Assembly: GCA_019314185.1 (NCBI GenBank)
Contig: JAFCZU010000034.1
Location: 1-16,976 of the forward strand
Direction: 5' to 3'
DNA length: 16,976 nucleotides
From: Deltaproteobacteria bacterium
GTDB taxonomy: Bacteria > Desulfobacterota > Desulfobacteria > Desulfobacterales > ETH-SRB1
Below are positions 5,675 to 14,218 of the stretch, piece after piece. Every line of letters begins with the position of its first letter. Position 1 is the first letter of the stretch. Below the pieces are notes generated by a model. That model was not told where the DNA came from and did no database searches. It was given only the letters and a program-made list of their open reading frames with translations. Made by a program: the position numbers and the translations under genes.

Positions 5675-7012
5675 ATGAAAGATATAAAAATTGCTTTAAC
5701 TAAAATCATTAATTTCATCACCTGCAATGTCTGGAGAATCCGCCTAAATAATCTTTCTGCGAGTAAATCTTTTCTTGTTAAGCAGCTTAGGATTTTTCTT
5801 CTGGTGATCCGCGGGTTTTATGAGGGAAAATACCAGGCAAGAGCGTCATCGCTTACCTTTTATTCCTTACTTTCCATAGTTCCTGTTCTGGCAATGGCTT
5901 TTGGGATAGCCAAGGGTTTTGGTTTTGAGAAGATGCTTCAGAAACAGCTTTTGGAAAGATTCTCCGGTCAAGAAGAGGTGTTGATACATGTAATAAAATT
6001 TGCCGATTCACTTCTTGAAAATACAAAGGGAGGCATTATCGCAGGCATAGGACTGGCAGCATTGTTCTGGGCGGTAATAAAGGTGTTAAGCCAGATAGAA
6101 CGTTCATTTAATGAAATTTGGGAAATAAAGAAACAGCGAACCCCTGTGAGAAAGATCAGCGATTATCTTTCCATAATGCTTATCAGCCCTGTTTTTATAA
6201 TCATGTCAGGCAGTGTTACGGTATTCATAACCACCCAGATTACCCATATTACAGAAAAAATATCTCTTTTGGGGTTTTTTAGCCCTGTTATATTTTTCTT
6301 TTTAAAATCAATTCCTTTTTTCCTGATATGGGCGCTATTTACCTTTATTTACATAATAATGCCGAACACCAGGGTTAACCTTAAGTCCGGTTTGTTGGCT
6401 GGCGTGGTTGCTGGCAGTCTTTATCAGTTTCTCCAATGGGGATATATTGACTTTCAGATTTTAATAGCAAAACAGAATGCCATATATGGAAGTTTTGCAG
6501 CATTACCCCTGTTTTTGATATGGATGCAGCTTAGCTGGCTGATCGTTCTCATAGGGGCGGAAATTTCCTTTGCCCATCAAAATGCCGACACATACGAATT
6601 TGAACAGGATTGTTCACGTATAAGCGCATCATTTAAAAGGCTTCTTTCCCTGCATATTTCCCATCTTCTGATAAAAAGGTTTTCAAAGGGGGAAAAGCCC
6701 TTAATTGCCGCTGAAATAGCTAATACCCTGGAAATACCTATCCGTTTAGCACGCCTGTTACTTAATGAACTCGTAGAAAGCAGAATAGTTTCCGCAATCG
6801 ATATTAATGATGGCAAAGATCCAAGCTATCAGCCAGCCTGTGATATTAACCTGTTAACCGTGAAGTATATTATTGAAGCTCTGGAACAAAGAGGAGTTGA
6901 CGACATACCTGTTGCCCTGACAGATGAATTAAAGAAATTGTCAGAGACAATGAGAACTTTCTGTAAAGAAATTGAAAGATCTCCTGCTAACAGGCTGCTA
7001 AAGGATTTATAG
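5675..7012 (+). CDS. YihY/BrkB-family inner-membrane protein with C-terminal helix-turn-helix-like region
   Basis: From ATG 5675 the protein is 445 aa. After a basic N-terminal region comes the family hallmark ARASSLTFYSLLSIVPVLAM, then about six hydrophobic segments up to the block PLFLIWMQLSWLIVLIGAEI, followed by the FAHQN region typical of YihY/BrkB proteins. The last 120 residues (from about LLSLHISHLLI) are soluble and contain LIAAEIANTLEIPIRLARLL, which resembles a winged helix such as occurs in longer members of the family. The family's biochemical role is not established; older 'ribonuclease BN' labels are considered wrong. The longer frame from 5624 is less likely because AGAGG sits 9 nt before the ATG at 5675. 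The 3' end overlaps the small gene on the opposite strand by 26 bp. Confidence 0.85.
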   Translation: MKDIKIALTKIINFITCNVWRIRLNNLSASKSFLVKQLRIFLLVIRGFYEGKYQARASSLTFYSLLSIVPVLAMAFGIAKGFGFEKMLQKQLLERFSGQEEVLIHVIKFADSLLENTKGGIIAGIGLAALFWAVIKVLSQIERSFNEIWEIKKQRTPVRKISDYLSIMLISPVFIIMSGSVTVFITTQITHITEKISLLGFFSPVIFFFLKSIPFFLIWALFTFIYIIMPNTRVNLKSGLLAGVVAGSLYQFLQWGYIDFQILIAKQNAIYGSFAALPLFLIWMQLSWLIVLIGAEISFAHQNADTYEFEQDCSRISASFKRLLSLHISHLLIKRFSKGEKPLIAAEIANTLEIPIRLARLLLNELVESRIVSAIDINDGKDPSYQPACDINLLTVKYIIEALEQRGVDDIPVALTDELKKLSETMRTFCKEIERSPANRLLKDL

Positions 7013-7148
7013 ACCGGATATGATCCAAATCCCGAACAGAGAGTTTCATTGTGCTTCCATCTTTGTGTACCCAAGTGGCTACAATATCTCCTGCTAATGC
7101 CGAACATGGAAAAAACAGTAACATGCAGATTATTAAAATTCGTTTCAT
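6987..7148 (-). CDS. Small secreted protein, 53 aa, possibly truncated
   Basis: This short frame starts at ATG 7148 behind a strong AAGGAGTAAGT. It begins with a clear signal peptide, MKRILIICMLLFFPCSALA, with likely cleavage before GDIVATW, so the product should be exported. The mature part GDIVATWVHKDGSTMKLSVRD looks like the first beta-hairpin of a small periplasmic domain. The sequence then ends LDHIRSINPLAAC at a TAG that lies inside the YihY-type gene. The mature domain is only about 34 residues, so the protein may be a truncated survivor of a longer one. It lies 68 bp downstream of the big carboxylase gene on the same strand. Confidence 0.55.
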   Translation of the reverse strand: MKRILIICMLLFFPCSALAGDIVATWVHKDGSTMKLSVRDLDHIRSINPLAAC

Positions 7149-7216
7149 ACTTACTCCTTTTCCTTTTTTAGAAAAAGCATCTTACACAAAAATACAAAGC
7201 AAGACCTGAAAAAACA

Positions 7217-10200
7217 TTACGATTTATTCAAACTTTTCCCGCAATTTGAGCAGTACTTATCTTTCTTGTCAATCTGTTCGTTACAATTAGCACAGCGATC
7301 ATGAGGCAGAGCAAGCTCCATGAGAAGCTGTCCCTTTGTGACAGGAACCATCTTTTTATCTGTTTTGTAGTCGGCAAATACAGGAACACGCTTTACAACG
7401 CCGTCCACAGGAGAAGTTATGCCGTATTCGACCTTCATAAGAGCCAGGTTAAATATCTCTTCGCCTGCCTTAACATTATCCCCTGCTTTTTTGTGAACCA
7501 GCCATAGATCGGCATCAAATGGAGCGCCTATCTGATACGGATCGCTTTCATCGGCCATTTCTATCCCTTTCCTTTCAGCGGCTCTCTTTTCAACCTGTAT
7601 CTCTTTCACAAAGACTTCGTGGTCCAGCCTGTAGCGTATTCTTCTTGTGCCGTTTTTACTGACACGACCGAGCCGCACAACCTCTATGATATGAATTTTT
7701 CCATCAGAAGTCCTGAACTCCCTCTCAACCCCTGGCTCCAGCCCTTCAAACCATATATCATCAGAAAGCGCGTTCGGATCGGCAAACTTCTCAAGATTTT
7801 TAATGAGCTTTAATGCATCGCCCGGATGATTTAAATAATTAATCAGTTCATTTTCCGTGGCTTTCCTGCCGATATGCGAAGCTAATTCACTTGATAACTC
7901 ATCAATATTAACAGAGGGAAGAAAATCAAGAGGGCTTTCTTCAGTTCTTGAGGCAATTGCATCTTCCCAGGTATCTTCGAATACAGATTGATAGATCCAT
8001 TCCTGCGGCCAACCAAGAGGAAGTTTTCCGAATTTCCCAAGCAGAAGATTTTTCAAAGCGTCATTTGCATGCACAAAAAGAATCTTGCGGTCTTCCTTTA
8101 TCTGTTCATTTAGTTTATCTTCGGAAATAGAAGTAACTTTTTTGAGGAGATCGATAATTCTCTGGACTTCGGACATTCCACCCCGCTCATAGGCCTTTAC
8201 AACCATCATATAGCCGTTGGTCCATGTAATCTGAGAACCGGGAGTTACATCATGATATCGTATCAGCTTCCGATAAAGTTCGAGAACCAGAAGTATGCTC
8301 GGAAGAAGAAATGCATAACCCTGTTTCAGCGCTCCCTCCTGACTGCTTGAAGTAGCGCCGCCCGGAAGGCCGTGCAGGGTAACGTCGTAATCAATTCCAA
8401 GAAAGGTCGGCCTGCAGTAATGATCATATACAGGCATAATCTGTTTTAGAACAAACGCTGTTTCCCTGATCCTTTCTTTATCAAGACGTGTCTTCAGGCC
8501 GAGTTCCCCTTCAATATAAGCCATCACGGGCATAACCGCTGTCTGTCCGTAAAATCGAACACTCGGGCCGTCAGCAACATCCAGTATCCTGACTCCTGCC
8601 TGTGCCGCTGCTCCAAGAGCCGATACCGCAAGACCGTCGGTAGCATGACGATGATATTGAATAATCAAATCAGGATACTTATCAAGCATCGCCGAGACCA
8701 GGCTCTTTATAAACCGCGGAGGGCATACTCCGGCCATGTCTTTAAGACATAATATGATCTCTCTTGACGCCTTATCTTTATTGCATTCCAGTATCCTCCC
8801 GACCATTGAAAGGATATCATCAAGCACGCCAAGATAGTGAGGGACATCAAAACCCTGAGCCCAGCTCAAGCTGATAGCCGGCTGAAAAATACGGTTTTCC
8901 GTTTTAAGAACAATCTCGGCAAACGGAGCCATGTTTTCGATATGATTCAGAAAATCAAAACAGCGTATTACATGATAATGTTTGACAATCATCTCCCCTG
9001 TCCGCTTCATTACCTCCCTGCACTGTGGGGCATAGCCAAGCACGTTTGTTGAACGGATAAGGATCAGTTTTTGGGTGTTCGGAGCAAATTCATTCCAGTC
9101 TGCCGCCTCTTCCCAGGGGTCTGTCATACATCCCAGCATTGCCACGTGGTAATGGGCTCCGCCACCATTTTCTATGGATACATATCGACATCGGTCAATA
9201 ATCGGCCCGATCAGCCGATCAGCAAAAACACGGAATCGATTTCCTGTTTCCGACTGTGTAATATCCCTCGGAGTTGTGTTACAAAATTCTACATATTTTG
9301 AATTTCGCAAAGAACTTAAAACTTTTTCCCTGGAATCGTTGGGATCAAACAACGGTGTATAAGAAATGTCATCAGCAGCGCTCTTCGTAACACTGGAGAC
9401 ATTTACAGCCATAGGACCAACTTTGGAATCGCCGAATTTCCGGTAAGCTCCAAACCCGACATATGGATTATATCCCTTTGCCGTAATTTCAGCCATCAGG
9501 TTTGCAAGCCGTATTTCTTCGGGAACAACCTCCCTGTAAGACATTAATTCAGGTGTATTATCGATGAATCTCGTATCAATTTCGCCTGCCCTGAATTTGG
9601 GATGGGAAATCACCTTTTTATGAAATGAAATGGTTGTTTTCAAACCGCCGATAAAGTATTCCAGAAGAGCCCTGTCCATGATTGCCAGGGTTTTTTCCCA
9701 TGTAGATCCATGAGTCATGAGGAGACTGGCCAGGGAATCGTAAACCTTGGGGAATTCGTATCCGTAGAACACACAGGAATCAAGTCTGACTCCTTCACCG
9801 CCAGGAGAAAGATACCGCGTTATTTCACCGGCATTGGGTTGAAAATTATTTTGAGGGTCCTCAAAATTGATCCGGCACTGCATTGCATATCCCCTTGGCT
9901 TTAAGTCATCCTGTTTTAATCGGAGTTTTTCACCAAAAGATATCCATATCATTTCTTCCACTAAATCTATTCCATAAAGAATTTCTGTAATCCCGTGTTC
10001 AACCTGAAGCCTGGTATTAGCCTCAATAAAGTAGAAGTTCTGTTTTTCATCCACAAGAAACTCAAATGTTCCGATAGAATCGTACCCGACAGCAGATGAA
10101 ATTTTCAAGGTCGCGTCTTTTAATGCTTTTCTTAATTCCTCACTCATCCCCTTCCATGGAGATGGAGTAATTTCCAGCAATTTCTGGTTATTTCGCTGGG

Positions 10201-10894
10201 TCGAACAATCCCGTTCATCTAATACTACAGCATTGCCGAATGAATCGCAGACAGCCTGTATTTCCATATGCCTGACAGATGTAAGGAATTTTTCAATGTA
10301 TAAATTCGGGTTGTCAAAACTGGCTTCCGCTATGGCAGAGGCTTTTATAAAATGATGCTCCAGCTCCTCAGGGGATTTAACAATTACGATCCCCCTGCCG
10401 CCGCCGCCGCCTTCGCTCTTTATCATAACAGGATATCCGATATCACCGGCGATCTGTTTTGCCTCTTCAAGGTCAACAGCTTTATCAGCCCCGGGTATTA
10501 CCGGTACTGAAACCGATTTTGCTATATTACGGGCAGTGACTTTATTGCCAAGTTTTTTCATTGGATCTTCGGAAGGACCGATGAAAACAATTCCATTTTC
10601 CTTACACAAAGAAGGAAACCGGTTGTTCTCCGCCGCAAAGCCCCAGCCAGGATGAAGAGCCTTAACATCATGCTGCTTTGCAATACGCACTATCTCCTTT
10701 ATATCGAGATATCCTTTTTCCGTACGGATAGTATAAGCCTTGTCTGCCTTGGAAACATGAGGCGCTGTTTTATCCTCCTCTGTGGCAAACGCCACATATA
10801 TACCACCCATTTCCCGGATGGTACGCCCTATTCTGAGAGCTGGAATTCCACGATTGGCAACTCCTATTCTAAGATTCTGTATTGGTGAACTCAT
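7217..10894 (-). CDS. Pyruvate-carboxylase-like biotin-dependent carboxylase with C-terminal zinc ribbon
   Basis: This is a single-chain biotin carboxylase of 1225 aa, slightly longer than usual pyruvate carboxylases. Domains: biotin carboxylase/ATP-grasp 1-455 (glycine loop GGGGGRG 162-168, FIEANTRLQVEHGITE 289-304); carboxyltransferase about 535-860; a linker; a biotinyl domain with ALMKVEYG (Lys1154 as biotin site, against the usual AMKM); and a zinc ribbon CANC...CSNC at 1201-1218. Carboxyltransferase metal and substrate residues aligned by eye are kept: D544, Q547, R614, the Lys in LCLKDMAG (718), H748 and H750. The usual PGGQYTNL is PGGATSSS (844-851), so Ser849 replaces the catalytic Thr. 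The start has GGAGAG 7 nt upstream. Pyruvate is the default substrate; another 2-oxoacid is possible. Confidence 0.85.
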   Translation of the reverse strand: MSSPIQNLRIGVANRGIPALRIGRTIREMGGIYVAFATEEDKTAPHVSKADKAYTIRTEKGYLDIKEIVRIAKQHDVKALHPGWGFAAENNRFPSLCKENGIVFIGPSEDPMKKLGNKVTARNIAKSVSVPVIPGADKAVDLEEAKQIAGDIGYPVMIKSEGGGGGRGIVIVKSPEELEHHFIKASAIAEASFDNPNLYIEKFLTSVRHMEIQAVCDSFGNAVVLDERDCSTQRNNQKLLEITPSPWKGMSEELRKALKDATLKISSAVGYDSIGTFEFLVDEKQNFYFIEANTRLQVEHGITEILYGIDLVEEMIWISFGEKLRLKQDDLKPRGYAMQCRINFEDPQNNFQPNAGEITRYLSPGGEGVRLDSCVFYGYEFPKVYDSLASLLMTHGSTWEKTLAIMDRALLEYFIGGLKTTISFHKKVISHPKFRAGEIDTRFIDNTPELMSYREVVPEEIRLANLMAEITAKGYNPYVGFGAYRKFGDSKVGPMAVNVSSVTKSAADDISYTPLFDPNDSREKVLSSLRNSKYVEFCNTTPRDITQSETGNRFRVFADRLIGPIIDRCRYVSIENGGGAHYHVAMLGCMTDPWEEAADWNEFAPNTQKLILIRSTNVLGYAPQCREVMKRTGEMIVKHYHVIRCFDFLNHIENMAPFAEIVLKTENRIFQPAISLSWAQGFDVPHYLGVLDDILSMVGRILECNKDKASREIILCLKDMAGVCPPRFIKSLVSAMLDKYPDLIIQYHRHATDGLAVSALGAAAQAGVRILDVADGPSVRFYGQTAVMPVMAYIEGELGLKTRLDKERIRETAFVLKQIMPVYDHYCRPTFLGIDYDVTLHGLPGGATSSSQEGALKQGYAFLLPSILLVLELYRKLIRYHDVTPGSQITWTNGYMMVVKAYERGGMSEVQRIIDLLKKVTSISEDKLNEQIKEDRKILFVHANDALKNLLLGKFGKLPLGWPQEWIYQSVFEDTWEDAIASRTEESPLDFLPSVNIDELSSELASHIGRKATENELINYLNHPGDALKLIKNLEKFADPNALSDDIWFEGLEPGVEREFRTSDGKIHIIEVVRLGRVSKNGTRRIRYRLDHEVFVKEIQVEKRAAERKGIEMADESDPYQIGAPFDADLWLVHKKAGDNVKAGEEIFNLALMKVEYGITSPVDGVVKRVPVFADYKTDKKMVPVTKGQLLMELALPHDRCANCNEQIDKKDKYCSNCGKSLNKS

Positions 10895-11143
10895 GATAAT
10901 CTCTCCATTAATGTTTGGTAACTTTTGAGGTAAAGTGCGGCGGCAGATTTTTTTTGCGAGAGCATAATATTTTATTATTATAGCTTAATCTTTTATAAAC
11001 ATCTATACATAAAATAAATTTATTGCAATTTAAGCATACAATCTGTTAGTTAACAATTAATATCATTAACTTAAGAAAACTCGGAGCCGCTCACAACGAT
11101 ATTTTTTTTACCATAAGGAGGTGAAGATAAAGAAAAACCCTTC
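10895..11143. promoter_or_regulatory. Divergent intergenic region between the carboxylase and yfcE-like genes
   Basis: This AT-rich spacer of about 250 bp must hold promoters for both directions, but no confident -35/-10 pair or operator was assigned. A perfect Shine-Dalgarno sequence, AAGGAGGTGA, lies at 11115-11124. It is 19 nt from the first usable ATG of the plus-strand gene, which is too far for optimal spacing. Confidence 0.4.
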
Positions 11144-11665
11144 ATGTTCGTGGTAATTAATACAATGACAATAAAACTGCAAAACAAGCATACTCCTCTC
11201 ATAGGAATCATCTCGGACACCCATGATTTCTTGCACCCTATGGCTGTCAAAGCCTTAAAAAACACCGATTTGATCATTCATGCTGGAGACATAAACGGGC
11301 ATATTCTGCTTTCAACCTTACAGTCTATAGCCCCTGTCGTTGCTGTACGCGGCAATATGGATAAAGGTAAATGGGCTTTGGAATTATCTGAAACAGAAAT
11401 AGTTGAAGTTGGAGAAATGCTGCTGTACGTGCTTCATGACCTGAATAAACTTGATATAGATCCTGCTGCCGCCGGTTTTAGCGCTGTCATAAGCGGCCAT
11501 TCCCACTGCCCTTTTTGCGAAAAAACAAATGGCGTACTCTTTTTAAACCCTGGAAGCGCCTCCCTGCCACGCTCAAATCATACCGCGTCTATAGCCATGA
11601 TGTATGTACACGAACGCTCTCTGGATATCAAATTCATCGAACTTGATAACTGCTCAGGTTATTAG
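11144..11665 (+). CDS. YfcE/MJ0936-type metallophosphoesterase
   Basis: This is a small calcineurin-like phosphoesterase. It shows the metal-site motifs in order: D25 and H27 in IISDTHD, D49 in HAGD, N71 in RGNMD, H98 in VLHD, and H119 and H121 in SGHSHCP. Relatives are cytosolic, manganese-dependent phosphodiesterases or phosphatases with unsettled natural substrates. The length of 173 aa is normal. The start is uncertain: the ATG at 11144 gives a short non-conserved leader, and the ATG at 11165 starts closer to the conserved LIGIISDTH. The only strong ribosome binding site is 19 nt before the first ATG. It is convergent with metF. Confidence 0.88.
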   Translation: MFVVINTMTIKLQNKHTPLIGIISDTHDFLHPMAVKALKNTDLIIHAGDINGHILLSTLQSIAPVVAVRGNMDKGKWALELSETEIVEVGEMLLYVLHDLNKLDIDPAAAGFSAVISGHSHCPFCEKTNGVLFLNPGSASLPRSNHTASIAMMYVHERSLDIKFIELDNCSGY

Positions 11666-11705
11666 CCTGAAGGCTAAAGGGGCCAGAAGAACACGATTGC
11701 CATAC

Positions 11706-11735
11706 TTTGGCAAAAATATTTGATTTTTGCCCCAA
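11706..11735. terminator. Hairpin between convergent yfcE-like and metF genes
   Basis: GGCAAAAAT (11709-11717) pairs perfectly with ATTTTTGCC (11723-11731) around a 5-nt loop. TTT (11706-11708) can extend the stem against AAA (11733-11735) with one bulged C. There is no clear U-run after the stem on either strand, so it may be a bidirectional mRNA-end hairpin rather than a classic terminator. A second small hairpin, TAGCC-TGAA-GGCTA, lies at the end of the yfcE-like gene. Confidence 0.45.
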
Positions 11736-11761
11736 ACATAGCTTCAAAATGCGCTTTTTTC

Positions 11762-12661
11762 CTAACAGTCTTCAGCCTTCAACCTATCCACCTGAGTAAC
11801 TCCAAGAGATTCAAAAACCCTTAAAATTGCCTGAGAACTGTTGAGAGTATAAAAGTGAACACCTCTGACATTATTATTGATAAGGTCTCTTGCCTGCTTT
11901 GTTGCCCATTGAACACCAATATTTTCAACTTGTTCGCTACTTTGAGCGTTTGTAATCGATTTCAACAAACCAGCGGGAAAACGAGCGCCTCCAGCAAGTT
12001 CCGCCATACGAATCATTCCTTTGCTGGTTGTAATCGGCATTATCCCCGCGACAATAGGAACATGTATACCGGACAGCTCGCACCGTTCACAAAAATCATA
12101 AAAGTCCCGATTGTCAAAAAAGAGTTGAGTAACTATGTAGTCAGCTCCGGCATCCACCTTTGTCTTTAGATATTCGAGTTCCTTGAGTCTGTTGGGAGTC
12201 ATCGGATGCCCTTCTGGAAAACCGGCAACACCGACACAAACATCCGGAAAATGTTTTTTGATAAAACCTACCAGATCTGCGGCATGAGCAAAACCATTCT
12301 TAGAATTAGCCCACTCTGACTGACCTTTTGGCAGGTCACCACGCAACGCAAGAATATTTTTAACCCCGCTTTCGACACTTTTTCCAAGAAACAGTTTAAT
12401 CTCATCCCTGTTTGAACCAATACATGTTAAATGAGATACAACGGTTAGACCCGTTTCCTTCTGGATGCGAACAACAAGATTGTATGTATAATCATGCGCC
12501 GATCCGCCGGCGCCATAAGTAATGCTAAAATAAGACGGTTTAAGCGACATTAGACCCGAAACGGTTGAAAACAATTTGTCCATACCTTCTTTTGTTTTTG
12601 GAGGAAAAAACTCAAAACTAAAAGATATTTTTCCTGTATTTAGAATGTCTTTAACCAGCAT
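11762..12661 (-). CDS. metF: 5,10-methylenetetrahydrofolate reductase
   Basis: MetF reduces methylene-THF to methyl-THF. In sulfate reducers it can serve both methionine synthesis and the methyl branch of the Wood-Ljungdahl pathway. The 299-aa protein has the family's opening FSFEFFPPKTKEGMDKL with the catalytic glutamate E17, ITYGAGGS (about 47-54) and the flavin/folate-site LALRGD with D109, followed by GVAGFPEGHP and the QLFFDN block (TIM-barrel FAD enzyme). The ATG at 12661 has AAGGAG 7-8 nt upstream. An MFS gene lies 102 bp upstream on the same strand. No MetV or HdrA gene is adjacent, so the electron donor cannot be read from context. Confidence 0.94.
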   Translation of the reverse strand: MLVKDILNTGKISFSFEFFPPKTKEGMDKLFSTVSGLMSLKPSYFSITYGAGGSAHDYTYNLVVRIQKETGLTVVSHLTCIGSNRDEIKLFLGKSVESGVKNILALRGDLPKGQSEWANSKNGFAHAADLVGFIKKHFPDVCVGVAGFPEGHPMTPNRLKELEYLKTKVDAGADYIVTQLFFDNRDFYDFCERCELSGIHVPIVAGIMPITTSKGMIRMAELAGGARFPAGLLKSITNAQSSEQVENIGVQWATKQARDLINNNVRGVHFYTLNSSQAILRVFESLGVTQVDRLKAEDC

Positions 12662-12763
12662 TTATTTCTCCTTATTATGTTTTTTCACCATAGAGAAAAG
12701 TCTTTATTGAATTTTTTGCATTGTTGCGACATAACTACCGAATTACATAACATCGAATAAATG

Positions 12764-13945
12764 TCAACGCCTTAACGAACCATTACTATCATCCTCATAC
12801 GGCTTTGGAATAAAAAAGATTATTGGCACTCCTGACAACCCTAACAAGGCGCTCACAGTAAGAGCGGTTTTCAGACCAAGCAAATCCGCAAGCCATCCCG
12901 CAAAAAATATAACTGCGGCAGTAGCAACAAAGCTAATACCCATGTACAGGCCATTGGCGGTTCCTCTGTGGTTTCTTGAATAATCCTGAACAATAGCAAG
13001 AGTTACAGGCGAAGCAGCAAAAAGACATAATCCCAGCAATGCCAATATGGGAAATAATATCCAGCCGGTGGCATATACAAAGGAGATCATTAAAATACTT
13101 GAAGCCGGCATGGATACAAAAAGCACCGTTTTTCGTCCTACCCTGTCGCTGAGCGTACCTCCAACAAAGGTGCCGACAGCGCCAAATGCCTCAAGAACCG
13201 CCAGTCCTATTCCTCCTGCCCACAAACTCTTCCCGGACACAACCATATAGGTTGGAAGAAATGCAATAAGCGTAGCAACCATAAACGCACGGGAAATCAT
13301 TATACCCGTTAATGGAATCATAAGACGGCGTAATGCCCTCCACGTTTTCCCAAGATCGCCCTCTATCTGTCTGTCGGGACAGGTTCCTGCATCCTTCATA
13401 TAGATAAACAATAAAACTGATGCTAACAGACCGACAATCATAACAGGGTAGCTTCCTTCAAATCCCCAAAAGGAGACAGCCCCTACGGCAACAAGAGGAC
13501 CAACTGTTCTTGCCAGTTCTCCTGCGGTCATCCAGAAGCTCATTCCTCTGCCAAGTGCTCTCTCCGAGATCCTTGCAATCATGACAGGTCCAAGAACGTG
13601 GAAAACCGCCGCACTTATTCCAGCAATTAATAAAAGGATACACACAACAATATAATTAGGAGCAACACAGATTAAACTCATTGAGACCGCTGTAACAAAA
13701 GGAGCCCAAATTGCCAGGTATCGCATATCAATACGGTCGGACATTACTCCTAAAAGAGGATTTAAAAGAGATGGTAGACGGAAAAAAACCGTTAATGATC
13801 CGGCAAAGGTCATGGTCAGTCCAAACTTAGCTATAAGAAGCGGCAAAAATACTGCCAGGAAGCTTGAGTAAATATCATGTATAAAATGACCTCCGGAAAT
13901 AATTAATATCCTGTAAGCCTTAAAATCTGATCTTTTATTAATCAA
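12764..13945 (-). CDS. MFS transporter, fosmidomycin-resistance-protein-like
   Basis: This 393-aa protein has about 12 hydrophobic segments and is an inner-membrane secondary transporter. The opening GGHFIHDIYSSFLAVFLPLL resembles the Fsr (fosmidomycin-resistance) group. The loop between helices 2 and 3 reads GVMSDRIDMRY, and the matching loop in the second half, GGTLSDRVGRKTV, is the classic MFS motif A. The central cytoplasmic loop (about 193-210) contains DRQIEGDLGKTWRALRR. The start is TTG at 13945 with GAGG 6 nt upstream; no ATG gives a better N-terminus. The substrate cannot be read from sequence; drug efflux or small-metabolite export are options. A highly structured region lies directly upstream. 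Confidence 0.85.
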   Translation of the reverse strand: MINKRSDFKAYRILIISGGHFIHDIYSSFLAVFLPLLIAKFGLTMTFAGSLTVFFRLPSLLNPLLGVMSDRIDMRYLAIWAPFVTAVSMSLICVAPNYIVVCILLLIAGISAAVFHVLGPVMIARISERALGRGMSFWMTAGELARTVGPLVAVGAVSFWGFEGSYPVMIVGLLASVLLFIYMKDAGTCPDRQIEGDLGKTWRALRRLMIPLTGIMISRAFMVATLIAFLPTYMVVSGKSLWAGGIGLAVLEAFGAVGTFVGGTLSDRVGRKTVLFVSMPASSILMISFVYATGWILFPILALLGLCLFAASPVTLAIVQDYSRNHRGTANGLYMGISFVATAAVIFFAGWLADLLGLKTALTVSALLGLSGVPIIFFIPKPYEDDSNGSLRR

Positions 13946-13973
13946 TATTACCTCGTATAAATCAGCAAAATAG

Positions 13974-14095
13974 AGTAAAGAAACTTGGCCAAAAGGGCCA
14001 GGTCAGAGATAGATGGCTTTGTCTTTAACTGCCAACAAAGCAAATCCCCTCTGGCGATAGCCAAAACCTGGTACTCTGAACCATGATTCTTTACT
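13974..14095. promoter_or_regulatory. Highly structured intergenic element (candidate leader RNA)
   Basis: Nested complementary segments span 122 nt. AGTAAAGAA (13974-13982) pairs with TTCTTTACT (14087-14095); CCAGGT (13998-14003) with ACCTGG (14066-14071); CAGAG (14004-14008) with CTCTG (14049-14053); and GCTTTGT (14016-14022) with ACAAAGC (14035-14041) around a 12-nt loop. All four can form together. As a minus-strand leader it would end 28 nt before the MFS start codon; on the plus strand it would lie 123 nt before the CGGC-protein start. I do not recognise a known riboswitch class. Confidence 0.45.
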
Positions 14096-14218
14096 ATTTA
14101 ACAGATCATTACTCAACCTTTAATATATGACGCCACCAATATTGATGTTGACAAAACAGGGCGTCAGAATTAATTAAACCTAAGTTGAAATCGAACAAAA
14201 AAACAAAAGGAGGATAAA

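Noticed and set aside
8837..9362. Open frames on the plus strand within the carboxylase region, and similar antisense frames elsewhere
   Set aside because: They are antisense or out-of-frame shadows of well-conserved genes, without ribosome binding sites or family features.
13974..14095. tRNA-Sec (selC) or another tRNA-like gene in the structured spacer
   Set aside because: There is no T-loop consensus, no acceptor stem with CCA context and no anticodon arm of the expected geometry.
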